Shown here one piece after another: positions 17,107 through 25,191 of a stretch of 64,000 bases of DNA. The position numbers and the translations under genes are program-made. The DNA comes from Chthonomonas sp. UBA6659 (GTDB lineage Bacteria; Armatimonadota; Fimbriimonadia; Fimbriimonadales; Fimbriimonadaceae), in assembly GCA_002455425.1 (NCBI GenBank), contig DKKT01000009.1:1-64000 (forward strand), given 5' to 3'. The number at the start of each line of letters is the position of its first letter. Positions within the stretch are counted from its first letter, which is position 1. The notes beneath the pieces were generated by a model. It was not told the origin of the DNA. It saw only the letters and a program-made list of their open reading frames with translations, and made no database searches.

Positions 17107-18405
17107 ATGAAGCCTCATAACGATTGGTGGAGTTGCGATGGCGGCGGGCCGACTCCCGCCTCTCGGCGGACCCTTCTCAAGTCCGCCGCTGCCGGACTTG
17201 CGGCCCTCCTGGGGGGATCGTCGGCTCTTGCCCAGGTGGCCCTCACGGGTTCGGAAAAGGAGCGCGACGGCGACATCTTGGTCGTGGTCTTCCTGCGGGG
17301 CGGCATGGATGGCCTCAACGCGATCGTCCCATTCGGGGACAGCGCTTACTACGGGTTGCGCCCCGGCCTTGGGATCGGCGGGCCCGACAGTCGATCACGC
17401 CCGGTCTCCGAGCGCGCGCTCGACCTCGACGGCTACTTCGGACTGCATCCCGCGTTGGGTCCGCTCCTTCCCTACTTCAAGGACGATCAACTGGCCATCG
17501 TCCACGCCGTCGGATCGCAAGACCGCACACGGTCCCATTTCGAGGCGATGAACACGATGGAGCGCGGCTTAGACTCGCAATCCGGGGGCACGGCGAGCGG
17601 TTGGCTCGCCCGCCATCTGATGGCGATGCCGCCACGAACCGGCTCTCCGATGCGAGCGGTCGCCCTCGGCTCGATCATGCCCGACTCCTTGCGGGGCGGC
17701 ACCGGTGCCATCGCGATTCAATCTCTGGACGAGTTTCGGCTTGAGGCGAACGGCCGAAGCCCGGAAGTGGTCGAGCGGGCACTGGCCGAACTCTACCGGA
17801 CAGGCAGCGATCCAATGACGGCAGCCGGACGCGATACGCTCAAAGTGCTCGACGCGATGCGCAAGCTCAGTCCGGGCTCCTACCGGTCAGAAGGCGCGCC
17901 GTATCCGAACTCCGATCTGGGCGCGGGCCTTCGCCAGGTCGCGATGCTGATCAAAGCCGACCTCGGCCTCGAGGTCGCGGCACTCGACAAGGGCGGCTGG
18001 GACACCCACGTTGCCCAAGGCACCACCAGCGGGTGGCTCGCATCCCTGCTCGAAGACGTCGCCTCCAGTCTCCACGCGTTTGCCTCGGACATCGGACCGA
18101 CGATGAAGCGGGTCACGGTGGTCGTGCAAACCGAATTCGGGCGACGGGCCTACGAGAATAGTGCTCTCGGCACCGATCACGGGCGAGCGAGTTGCCTGTT
18201 CGTGCTCGGCGGCGGTACCCGAGGCGGGAGAGTCTATGGCGACTGGCCCGGCCTCGCTGACGAGAAACTCGAAGAAGGCGACCTGCGGGTCACGACCGAT
18301 TATCGACAGATCCTCGCCGAGGTCCTCGAAAAGCGCCTCCACAACGCGGCGACCGAGCGCGTGTTTCCAGGGTTGTCGGCGCAGCCGCTCGGCATCGTCG
18401 CCTAG
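17107..18405 (+). CDS. DUF1501 domain protein, Tat-exported
   Basis: 432 residues. A Tat signal (SRRTLLKSAAAGLAALL...ALAQ) is followed by the DUF1501 core: VVVFLRGGMDGLNAIVPFGD, GLHPALGPLLPYF, and the late TEFGRRAYENSALGTDHGRA motif with its metal-binding-like His. The fold resembles alkaline phosphatase/sulfatase enzymes (family knowledge). The gene begins 4 bp after the DUF1800 stop, so the pair is co-expressed. The substrate is unknown. Confidence 0.92.
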   Translation: MKPHNDWWSCDGGGPTPASRRTLLKSAAAGLAALLGGSSALAQVALTGSEKERDGDILVVVFLRGGMDGLNAIVPFGDSAYYGLRPGLGIGGPDSRSRPVSERALDLDGYFGLHPALGPLLPYFKDDQLAIVHAVGSQDRTRSHFEAMNTMERGLDSQSGGTASGWLARHLMAMPPRTGSPMRAVALGSIMPDSLRGGTGAIAIQSLDEFRLEANGRSPEVVERALAELYRTGSDPMTAAGRDTLKVLDAMRKLSPGSYRSEGAPYPNSDLGAGLRQVAMLIKADLGLEVAALDKGGWDTHVAQGTTSGWLASLLEDVASSLHAFASDIGPTMKRVTVVVQTEFGRRAYENSALGTDHGRASCLFVLGGGTRGGRVYGDWPGLADEKLEEGDLRVTTDYRQILAEVLEKRLHNAATERVFPGLSAQPLGIVA

Positions 18406-18416
18406 CTCCTCGCTGG

Positions 18417-18443
18417 TATCCTCGGGACACCGTTCCCGAGGAT
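18417..18443 (+). promoter_or_regulatory. -10 box embedded in a perfect 10-bp palindrome before the thiolase gene
   Basis: TATCCT (18417-18422) overlaps a perfect inverted repeat, ATCCTCGGGA (18418-18427) and TCCCGAGGAT (18434-18443), with loop CACCGT. The repeat ends 7 nt before ATG 18451. It could be a repressor operator overlapping the promoter, or an mRNA hairpin next to the start codon. Confidence 0.55.
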
Positions 18444-18450
18444 CAGCACC

Positions 18451-19632
18451 ATGCAAGAAGTTGTCATTCTCTCAGGGGTTCGTACCCCGATCGGCGCGTT
18501 TCAGGGCGCCCTCTCCGGGCTCACCGCCCCCCAGCTCGGTTCGATCGCGATCGACGGGGCGCTGGGCAAGGCCGGGCTCGCCAAGGACGCCGTCGATGAA
18601 GTGATCATGGGTTGCGTCCTCACCGGAGGCATGGGCCAGGCTCCCGCGCGCCAAGCGTCGCTCGGAGCCGGCGTACCCAACTCGGTCCCTTGCATGACCA
18701 TCAACAAGGTCTGTGGGTCGGGGATGAAGGCGGTCATGCTTGCCGCCCAGGCGATCCAACTCGGTGACAGTGCATTCGTCGTCGCAGGCGGAATGGAGTC
18801 GATGACGAATGCCGGTTACTTTCTCGATAAGGCCCGTGCCGGCTATCGCATGGGCAACGGGACGCTCTATGACCTGATGATCCACGACGGCCTGTGGGAC
18901 CCGTATCACAACGTCCACATGGGAAACTGCGGCGACAAGACCTCGGCCGAATTCGGCTTCACCCGCGAGCAGCTCGACGAGTTCGCCGGCGAGAGCTATC
19001 GCCGCGCCCAGTCGGCGCAGGCCGCCGGACGGTTCGCCGATGAGATCGTGCCGGTCTTGATTCCCCAGCGCAAAGGGGACCCGATCGTGGTCGATTCTGA
19101 CGAAGAGCCGGGCAAGGGCAACCCCGACAAGCTTCCCGGCCTGCGCCCGGCCTTCGACAAGGACGGCGTAACGACCGCCGGCAACGCGAGTTCGATCAAC
19201 GACGGCGCTGCCGCCCTCGTCGTCGCCTCCCGGGCCGCCGCAGAGGCGAAGGGCCTCACGCCGATCGCCCGAGTCGTCGGCTACGCCTCCCACGCCCAAG
19301 AGCCCGAGTGGTTCACGACCGCTCCCGCCTTCGCGGTCGAGAAGCTGCTCGCCAAGCACGGCCTGTCTGTCGGAGACATCGACCTGTTCGAAGTCAATGA
19401 GGCGTTCGCAGTCGTCGCGATGGTCGTCGCCCAAAAGGCCGGAATCCCCCACGACAAGCTCAACGTCAACGGTGGCGCAGTCGCGATCGGGCATCCGATC
19501 GGCATGACTGGGGCACGCCTGATCCTGACTGCGATCCACGAGCTTCGACGGCGCGGCGGTCGCTACGCGATCGCCACGCCGTGTATCGGGGGTGGCGAGG
19601 CCACGGCCGTTCTGATCGAAGTGCTCTCGTAG
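18451..19632 (+). CDS. Acetyl-CoA acetyltransferase (thiolase)
   Basis: 393 residues, the standard thiolase II length. The acyl-carrying Cys88 lies in TINKVCGSGMKA. His348 (GGAVAIGHPIGMTGA) and Cys378 (CIGGGEATA) complete the active site. It either condenses two acetyl-CoA or cleaves acetoacetyl-CoA, which would fit the end of leucine or fatty-acid breakdown alongside the hydratase and carboxylase at 4.5-6.8 kb (inference). The cysteine-synthase-like gene begins at the next base after the TAG. Confidence 0.95.
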   Translation: MQEVVILSGVRTPIGAFQGALSGLTAPQLGSIAIDGALGKAGLAKDAVDEVIMGCVLTGGMGQAPARQASLGAGVPNSVPCMTINKVCGSGMKAVMLAAQAIQLGDSAFVVAGGMESMTNAGYFLDKARAGYRMGNGTLYDLMIHDGLWDPYHNVHMGNCGDKTSAEFGFTREQLDEFAGESYRRAQSAQAAGRFADEIVPVLIPQRKGDPIVVDSDEEPGKGNPDKLPGLRPAFDKDGVTTAGNASSINDGAAALVVASRAAAEAKGLTPIARVVGYASHAQEPEWFTTAPAFAVEKLLAKHGLSVGDIDLFEVNEAFAVVAMVVAQKAGIPHDKLNVNGGAVAIGHPIGMTGARLILTAIHELRRRGGRYAIATPCIGGGEATAVLIEVLS

Positions 19633-20550
19633 ATGATCGAGGCGATCGGACGCACTCCGTTGGTCCGGCTGAAGCGGCTCCCCTCGCCGGAAGCCGCCAA
19701 TGTCTGGGTGAAGCTGGAGGCCGGTAATCCGACCGGCAGCATGAAGGACCGCATGGGTCTTGCCATCGTGCGCGGAGCGATCGCCCGAGGTGCCCTCGAG
19801 CCGGGAGGAACGATGGTCGACTACACGGGCGGAAGTACCGGAAGCTCGATCGCGTTCGTCTGCGCAGCCCTCGGCTTCCGAGCGCACTTCGTGTCCTCCG
19901 ACGCGTTCGACGCGACGAAGCTCGCTACGATGCGTGCCTATGGCGCCGAACTCGACCTCTTGCCTGCGGAAGGACGGATGATCACGCCCGACCTGTTCCA
20001 ACGGTGCTTCGCACGGGTCGAGGAACTCAAGTGTCGGCCCGGATACGTCTGGGTCGATCAATTCAACAACCCCGACAATCGCTCCGCCTACCATGCGATG
20101 GCCGAGGAGACGCTCACCACTTTGGGACGCCCCCCGGCTGCATTCGTGGCGGCCGTCGGTACCGGCGGGTGCTTCTCGGGCAACGCCGAGGTCCTGAAAG
20201 CGCGGTCATCCGACACACTGTGTGTGGCGGTCGAACCGGCGACCAGTCGCCCGCTTGCGGGACTTACCGTGGCCGGTGGCCACCGCCTCGAGGGCATGGG
20301 CGTCGGATACATCACGCCCCTCACCCGCACGGATCTGATCGATGAAGCGGTCGGCGTGACGGACGAGGAGGCGACCGCGATGGCCCGTCGGCTCGCCCAC
20401 GAAGAAGGGATCTTCAGCGGGTACTCGACAGGAGCCAACGTCGCGGCGGCACTGCGGCTCGCAGAGCGGCTTGGCCCGGGAGCTGACGTGGTTACGGTTC
20501 AATGCGACTCCGGCTTCCGCTATCTGGGCGGCGACCTCTACCGCTTCTGA
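19633..20550 (+). CDS. PLP-dependent cysteine synthase family enzyme
   Basis: 305 residues, fold type II. The PLP lysine lies in NPTGSMKDRMG, the phosphate-binding glycines are AVGTGGCFSG, and the substrate loop is DYTGGSTGSSIAF, which replaces the usual TSGNTG. GYSTGANVAAAL matches the C-terminal region. It may be an O-acetylserine or cystathionine-beta type enzyme; the altered TGGSTG loop argues against plain CysK. It abuts the thiolase gene (TAGATG) with no spacer, so they are co-transcribed, though no pathway link is obvious. Confidence 0.88.
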   Translation: MIEAIGRTPLVRLKRLPSPEAANVWVKLEAGNPTGSMKDRMGLAIVRGAIARGALEPGGTMVDYTGGSTGSSIAFVCAALGFRAHFVSSDAFDATKLATMRAYGAELDLLPAEGRMITPDLFQRCFARVEELKCRPGYVWVDQFNNPDNRSAYHAMAEETLTTLGRPPAAFVAAVGTGGCFSGNAEVLKARSSDTLCVAVEPATSRPLAGLTVAGGHRLEGMGVGYITPLTRTDLIDEAVGVTDEEATAMARRLAHEEGIFSGYSTGANVAAALRLAERLGPGADVVTVQCDSGFRYLGGDLYRF

Positions 20551-20569
20551 GGCGTTGCGCTTTGGCGCG

Positions 20570-21025
20570 CTACCAGTACGGGGGAAAGGTCATCGAGTCT
20601 TCGTTCCGCTTGAGCGAGTTGACGACCGCGAACGACTCCGCCGACCAGTTGCCGTCCTTCTTGCGCATGGTGATCGCGACGACCGGGTTCTCGGTCCCGC
20701 CCCAGCTCTCTTGGTCGGTGCCGACCGCGATGACGCGCGCCTTGTCGTGCCAACAACTCACGACGCGATAGTAGCGCAGGCCGCCGTTGACCTTGAGATC
20801 GTCGAGGACGGCGACGATCGGCTCCTTCATCCCCTTCCCGTACAGCCGGGTGAGGACCTCACCCCAAGCGTAAGGGGCGAGAACCAGGACGATGAAGAAG
20901 CCGACGATCGTCTTCCACGACTTCATCTCGCCTCGCGCCCGAATGGGGCGGGTCATCGCGTACAGGAACGTCAAGATGCCGGCCCCGACGAGACACCCGA
21001 TCAGATATCCGATCATCTGGATCAT
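20570..21025 (-). CDS. Small membrane-anchored protein of unknown function
   Basis: 151 residues. Two N-terminal membrane helices (MIGYLIGCLVGAGILTFLYAM and TIVGFFIVLVLAPYAWG) precede a soluble domain of ~95 residues (LRYYRVVSCWHDKARVIAVGTD...). No family is recognised. It converges on the cysteine-synthase-like gene with a 19-bp gap and diverges from the gene at 21135. Confidence 0.65.
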   Translation of the reverse strand: MIQMIGYLIGCLVGAGILTFLYAMTRPIRARGEMKSWKTIVGFFIVLVLAPYAWGEVLTRLYGKGMKEPIVAVLDDLKVNGGLRYYRVVSCWHDKARVIAVGTDQESWGGTENPVVAITMRKKDGNWSAESFAVVNSLKRNEDSMTFPPYW

Positions 21026-21134
21026 CGCTATGAGAGATCATCGGCCTTTGCCGGTCGAGGGCTCGCTCGCAATTCCACTAGAAAACAATGCGCCGATCGG
21101 GGGAGCCGATGTAGACTGCCGGGACGAGCCGGCG

Positions 21135-21665
21135 ATGGTCTATTTCGTCATTGGGGAAGATGGGCTGCGATACGGGCCAGTCGATCTGGCGACGCTGAAC
21201 CTTTGGGCTTCGCAGGATCGCGTGAGAACGTACACCCTGATCGAGGATGCTGCGAACGGTGCCCGAATACCGGCCGAGCGCGTCCCGGGCCTCACGTTCG
21301 GACTTCGGCGCGTCGATCCGACGCCTTACGGATCAGGAGCATCCACGCCTTACTCTTCGTCTTACTCTTCGTCGCCGACCTCGTACGGTTCGGCTCCGGG
21401 CCCGTATCCCGTCTCCTATCCAACCCGGGACGCCCAGGGCAACCCCGGTCTCGCCACGGCCTCCCTCATCCTCGGCATCGTCGGCATTCTCGGCGCTTGC
21501 TGCATGGGCGCGCTCGCGATCCCCGCCGCCCTCCTCGCCGTCGTGTTCGGCCACATGAGTCTGCGCAGTTCGAACGCGAACCTGGCGCTTTGGGGCCTCG
21601 TGCTCGGCTACTTTGGGCTTGCGTTCGGGGCCCTGATGCTCGTGGCGTTCATCTCGATGCGGTGA
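21135..21665 (+). CDS. GYF_2/DUF4190-type membrane protein
   Basis: 176 residues. The N-terminus YFVIGEDGLRYGPVDLATLNLWASQ resembles the GYF_2 (DUF4339) peptide-binding domain. A Ser/Tyr/Pro linker (residues ~65-95) leads to two membrane helices of the DUF4190 type (LATASLILGIVGILG, ALAIPAALLAVVFGHMSL, LVLGYFGLAFGALMLV). The longer in-frame start at 20892 overlaps the divergent gene and is rejected. TAGACT at 21112-21117 could be its -10 box. Function unknown. Confidence 0.8.
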   Translation: MVYFVIGEDGLRYGPVDLATLNLWASQDRVRTYTLIEDAANGARIPAERVPGLTFGLRRVDPTPYGSGASTPYSSSYSSSPTSYGSAPGPYPVSYPTRDAQGNPGLATASLILGIVGILGACCMGALAIPAALLAVVFGHMSLRSSNANLALWGLVLGYFGLAFGALMLVAFISMR

Positions 21666-21671
21666 CCGGGC

Positions 21672-21677
21672 TAGAAT
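21672..21677 (+). promoter_or_regulatory. -10 hexamer TAGAAT, leaderless TPR gene
   Basis: TAGAAT lies 9 nt before ATG 21687 and directly after the preceding stop codon, without a Shine-Dalgarno sequence. Confidence 0.6.
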
Positions 21678-21686
21678 GCAAACACC

Positions 21687-22544
21687 ATGTCCGAACAGGT
21701 ACAGCAGTTTCTCCAGCAGGCGACGCAAGCGATCCAGGACGGTAACGCCTACCAAGCTCAGCAGCTGATCGACCAGGCGATCGCGCTTGATCCCGCCAAT
21801 GCGGACGCTTTCGTCCTGCGGGGCATCGTGCTTTCGCAGTCGGGCAACCCGGAAGGCGCGACGGCGGCGTTTCGGCAGGCCATCGCCCTGAATCCACAGT
21901 CGGCCAAGGCCCACTACAACTTCGGAACGCATCAGTATCAGCTCGGCCTGCGACGCGAGGCTCTGATGAGCGCGGAGGAGGCCCTCAGGTTGGACCCGGC
22001 CCACGCCTCCGCCCGGGAACTCGTCGAGCGGATCCGCATGGAAGTCGGCGGCGTCGGCGCGATGGCGCCGCCCCAGCCTCGCCAAGAGGTTCCGACCAAT
22101 CCTTACGAGGCGAACCCGAATTACTACAGGCCCGGTTACGACACGCCGCCGAACGTCCACTCGCTCGCCTTTGTCGAGCGTCTCGGATCGAATTGGGTCA
22201 CGATCGGTTGGGTCCTCGCCGGCCTGATCATCTTGCTGACGATCATCCAATGGGCCCAGCAGGGACCGATACTGATCGAGTTCTTCCAGGCGATGCAGGA
22301 CAACGACCAAGCTAAGGTTCAGCGGCTTTCGAACGAAATGGGCTTCGGCGGGATGACGGCGCTATCGCTCATCCTGAGCCTCGCGGGCATGGTCCTCAAC
22401 GTCGGCGGTTTGACCTGGAACATCATGGACATCGCGGATCGGCGCGGAAACTGGCTCTGGATCGTCCCGTACGTTCTTTGCTGTTGCTGCGGCTTCCAGG
22501 GCTTCGGCCTGCTCCTGTACATCCTGATGGGGCGCAAGCCATGA
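21687..22544 (+). CDS. TPR-repeat membrane protein
   Basis: 285 residues. About three tetratricopeptide repeats fill residues 1-115 (AIQDGNAYQAQQLIDQAIALDPANADAF is typical). A Pro/Asn/Tyr-rich linker follows, then three hydrophobic segments (VTIGWVLAGLIILLTIIQW, ALSLILSLAGMVLNVGGL, WIVPYVLCCCCGFQGFGLLLYILM). TPRs mediate protein contacts, so it may recruit a partner to the membrane. It could share a role with the GYF_2 protein encoded just upstream (inference). Confidence 0.82.
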   Translation: MSEQVQQFLQQATQAIQDGNAYQAQQLIDQAIALDPANADAFVLRGIVLSQSGNPEGATAAFRQAIALNPQSAKAHYNFGTHQYQLGLRREALMSAEEALRLDPAHASARELVERIRMEVGGVGAMAPPQPRQEVPTNPYEANPNYYRPGYDTPPNVHSLAFVERLGSNWVTIGWVLAGLIILLTIIQWAQQGPILIEFFQAMQDNDQAKVQRLSNEMGFGGMTALSLILSLAGMVLNVGGLTWNIMDIADRRGNWLWIVPYVLCCCCGFQGFGLLLYILMGRKP

Positions 22545-22545
22545 C

Positions 22546-22610
22546 CTCAACGAAAAGGCGGAAGGAACCACAGGCAAGTCTGTCGCTTTTCGGCTTTCGC
22601 CGTCGTTGAG
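22546..22610. other. Intergenic inverted repeat before the sugar ABC genes
   Basis: CTCAACGA (22546-22553) pairs perfectly with TCGTTGAG (22603-22610). Inside lie further partly pairing segments (AAAGGCGGAA against TTTCGCC). It starts 2 nt after the TPR stop codon and could be a terminator, a structured leader of the ABC operon, or both. No T-tract follows. The remainder of the 161-bp gap holds only a candidate -10 box, TAACGT, at 22692-22697. Confidence 0.45.
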
Positions 22611-22705
22611 CGACGTGGTTCTCAACCGCCAGATGTGGGATGGATCGTCGGGCCTCGCCGTTCCCAGACCGGGACCTTCGACGGATTTGGGTAACGTACG
22701 TCCCG

Positions 22706-24208
22706 ATGCCAAGGCTTGAAGTTCAGGACGCCGTGATGCAGTTCCCCGCTGTCCGCGCGCTTGATGCCGTGTCGCTGACGTTCGAGCCAGGAGAGGTCCA
22801 CGGCCTGATCGGCGAGAACGGTGCCGGCAAGAGCACCCTGATGCGGATTCTGAGCGGTCTCCAGAAGCCGACCTCCGGGATGATCCTCCTCGATGGCGAC
22901 GCGGTCGATCTATCCAGCGTCCGCCATGCCCTCGACCAAGGGATCGCCATGATCCACCAGGAACTGAACCTCGTCGACTCGCTCTCGGTCGCCGAGAACG
23001 TCTTTCTCGGACGCGAGCCGAGAAAGCTGGGGATCCTCGATCGTAAGGCGATGCTTGAGGAGACGGAAAGGCTCCTCGCCTCCATGAACTCGGACATCGC
23101 CGCAAATCGACCGCTCGGCGATCTGTCACTGGCCCAGAAGCAGATCGTCGAAATCGCCAAGGCATTGTCGATTCGGGCCTCGATCTTGATCATGGATGAG
23201 CCGACGGCCGTGCTCAGCGACCGCGAAGCGGAAGCGCTCTTCGCGCTCATCCGCCGACTCCGCGAGCAAGACGTCACCGTGATCTACATTTCGCATCGGC
23301 TCCAAGAGGTGATCGATCTGTGCGACCGGATCTCGATCCTGCGCGACGGGAAGCTCATTCAGACGCTCTCCGCGGATCGGTTTCGCGGAGGCTCGGTGGA
23401 GGTCATCGCCGATCTCGCGAGTCTGATGGTCGGGCGACCCCTGAGCGACCTGTACCCGGCGAAAACCCCGGTGCCGGAGGGGCCACCCCTGTTCGAGGTC
23501 GAGAAACTCACCGTGCCTGGTCACGCTCAGGACGTCTCGTTCACGCTTCGGCCGGGTGAAATCCTCGGTTTGGCCGGTCTCGTGGGTTCTGGGAGGACGG
23601 AGCTTGCCGAGGGAATCATCGGCACCCGCCCGGCCACCGGCTCCGTCCGGATGGCGAACAAGCCGCTTACGGCACGAAGTCCAAAGGGTTCGATGCGGGC
23701 CGGCATCGCCTATGTCAGCGAGGATCGCAAAAGCCTCGGTCTGATCCTCAGCCTCGACGTCGTCGAGAACACGACTCTGGTCAATCTCGCACACTACTGT
23801 CGTCCTCTCTTACGACGGGCCGCTCAGCGCCAAGCAACCGAGAAGTGGCAGAAGGACCTCGACATCCGTGCGGGGGACCTGGACGCTCCGATCCTGTATC
23901 TCTCAGGCGGCAACCAGCAGAAGGTCGCGATCGCGAAGTGGCTGGAGGTCCGGCCCCAAGTTCTGATTCTCGACGAACCGACTCGGGGGGTGGATGTCGG
24001 GGCCAAGCGTGAAATGTACCAATTGATTCACCGTCTCGCCGCCGAGGGCCTCGCCTGCGTGGTCATCTCGTCCGAGCTCCCCGAGATCATCGGACTTTGC
24101 CATCGGGCGCTCGTGATGCGCGAGGGTCGGGTCATGGGGGAGGTCGTGGGAGACGATCTCAGTGAAGAGGCGCTCATGCACCTCGCCGCCGGAGTGGCCG
24201 CAGCATGA
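22706..24208 (+). CDS. Sugar ABC transporter ATP-binding protein (RbsA/XylG type)
   Basis: 500 residues, two fused nucleotide-binding domains as in RbsA. The N-domain has Walker A GENGAGKST and Walker B ILIMDEPTA. The C-domain has the degenerate GLVGSGRTEL Walker A, signature LSGGNQQKVAIAKWL and ILDEPTRGVDVGAK. It energises import of a monosaccharide. ATG 22706 is chosen because the domain begins there and TAACGT lies 8 nt upstream; the longer start at 22640 adds unrelated residues. It overlaps the permease start (ATGA). Confidence 0.93.
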   Translation: MPRLEVQDAVMQFPAVRALDAVSLTFEPGEVHGLIGENGAGKSTLMRILSGLQKPTSGMILLDGDAVDLSSVRHALDQGIAMIHQELNLVDSLSVAENVFLGREPRKLGILDRKAMLEETERLLASMNSDIAANRPLGDLSLAQKQIVEIAKALSIRASILIMDEPTAVLSDREAEALFALIRRLREQDVTVIYISHRLQEVIDLCDRISILRDGKLIQTLSADRFRGGSVEVIADLASLMVGRPLSDLYPAKTPVPEGPPLFEVEKLTVPGHAQDVSFTLRPGEILGLAGLVGSGRTELAEGIIGTRPATGSVRMANKPLTARSPKGSMRAGIAYVSEDRKSLGLILSLDVVENTTLVNLAHYCRPLLRRAAQRQATEKWQKDLDIRAGDLDAPILYLSGGNQQKVAIAKWLEVRPQVLILDEPTRGVDVGAKREMYQLIHRLAAEGLACVVISSELPEIIGLCHRALVMREGRVMGEVVGDDLSEEALMHLAAGVAAA

Positions 24209-25191
24209 AGGTGGGCAAAGTGCTTCAAGAGTACGGCGTGCTCATCGCGTTCGTCGTGCTCATCCTGATCAACGTCATCTTCCCGACCGGCTCGTTCTTC
24301 TCGCCCGAGAACCTGCGCAACCTGGTCGCCCAAAGCGCGGCGATCGGGATCATCGCGATCGGCATGACATTCGTGATTCTCACCGGAGGCATCGACCTCA
24401 GCGTCGGTAGCCTGGTTGCGCTATGCGGCGCGGTCGGCATCTTGACTCTGAACAAGTTCGCCGACTCGGGAACTCCGGTCCTGATCTGCTGCCTGGCCTG
24501 CATCGGAGTCGGGATTGCCGCCGGCTTCTTCAATGGCGTGATGATCGCGTTCGGCAGGGTCGCGCCGTTCGTGGTCACCCTGGCCGGACTTGCCGGATTC
24601 CGTTCGCTCGCTCTGCATCTCGGCAACGGCGGCGAGATCCGCTCGCAGGTGCCCCAACTCGGCGTGTTCGGCTTCGAAGGCATCGTCTTGCCGTTCGTGA
24701 AGTCTCAAGCCGGTGGGCCAGTCGTGCTCTACTGGGGCGCGGTCACATTCTTGGTTGTCGCGCTGATCGCGAGCTTCATCCTCAACTTCACGCGCTACGG
24801 ACGCCATGCGATCGCGGTCGGTGCGAACGAGAAGGCGGCGTTCTTCTCAGCGATCGGCACCAAGTGGGTCAAAGTCGCCTCCTACACGTTGCTCGGCGCG
24901 CTCACCGGCATTTCCGCATTCTTCGTGACGGCCCGGATGAACTCCGTCGGCACAGGCTCGGTCGGGAGTTTCTACGAGCTCGACGCGATTGCCGCGGTCG
25001 TGATCGGGGGCACCAGCCTGCGAGGCGGGCGTGGGCGCATCTGGGGAACCGTCGTCGGCGTGCTCCTCCTCACGCTGATCAGCAACATGATGACCGCGCG
25101 CGGGGTCGGCACGAACATTCAAGGCCTCGTGCGAGGCGTCGTCATCCTGGTGGCTGTGCTCCTCCAGCGCGGTTCGAAGTCTTCGGACTAG
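24205..25191 (+). CDS. Sugar ABC transporter permease (RbsC family)
   Basis: 328 residues with 8-10 membrane helices. The family signature is GMTFVILTGGIDLSVGSLVAL, followed by the late EAA-like segment ELDAIAAVVIGGTSLRGGRGRIWGT. It partners the ATPase just upstream. No periplasmic binding protein follows; instead the gene converges on an M16 gene and shares the CTAG at 25188-25191 as both stop codons. The substrate is unknown. Confidence 0.93.
   Translation: MKVGKVLQEYGVLIAFVVLILINVIFPTGSFFSPENLRNLVAQSAAIGIIAIGMTFVILTGGIDLSVGSLVALCGAVGILTLNKFADSGTPVLICCLACIGVGIAAGFFNGVMIAFGRVAPFVVTLAGLAGFRSLALHLGNGGEIRSQVPQLGVFGFEGIVLPFVKSQAGGPVVLYWGAVTFLVVALIASFILNFTRYGRHAIAVGANEKAAFFSAIGTKWVKVASYTLLGALTGISAFFVTARMNSVGTGSVGSFYELDAIAAVVIGGTSLRGGRGRIWGTVVGVLLLTLISNMMTARGVGTNIQGLVRGVVILVAVLLQRGSKSSD

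Noticed and set aside
18472..20094. 540-codon minus-strand open frame opposite the thiolase and cysteine-synthase-like genes
   Set aside because: It runs antisense to two clearly conserved enzymes and is rich in Arg/Asp/His, typical of high-GC shadow frames. It has no recognisable domain or start signal.
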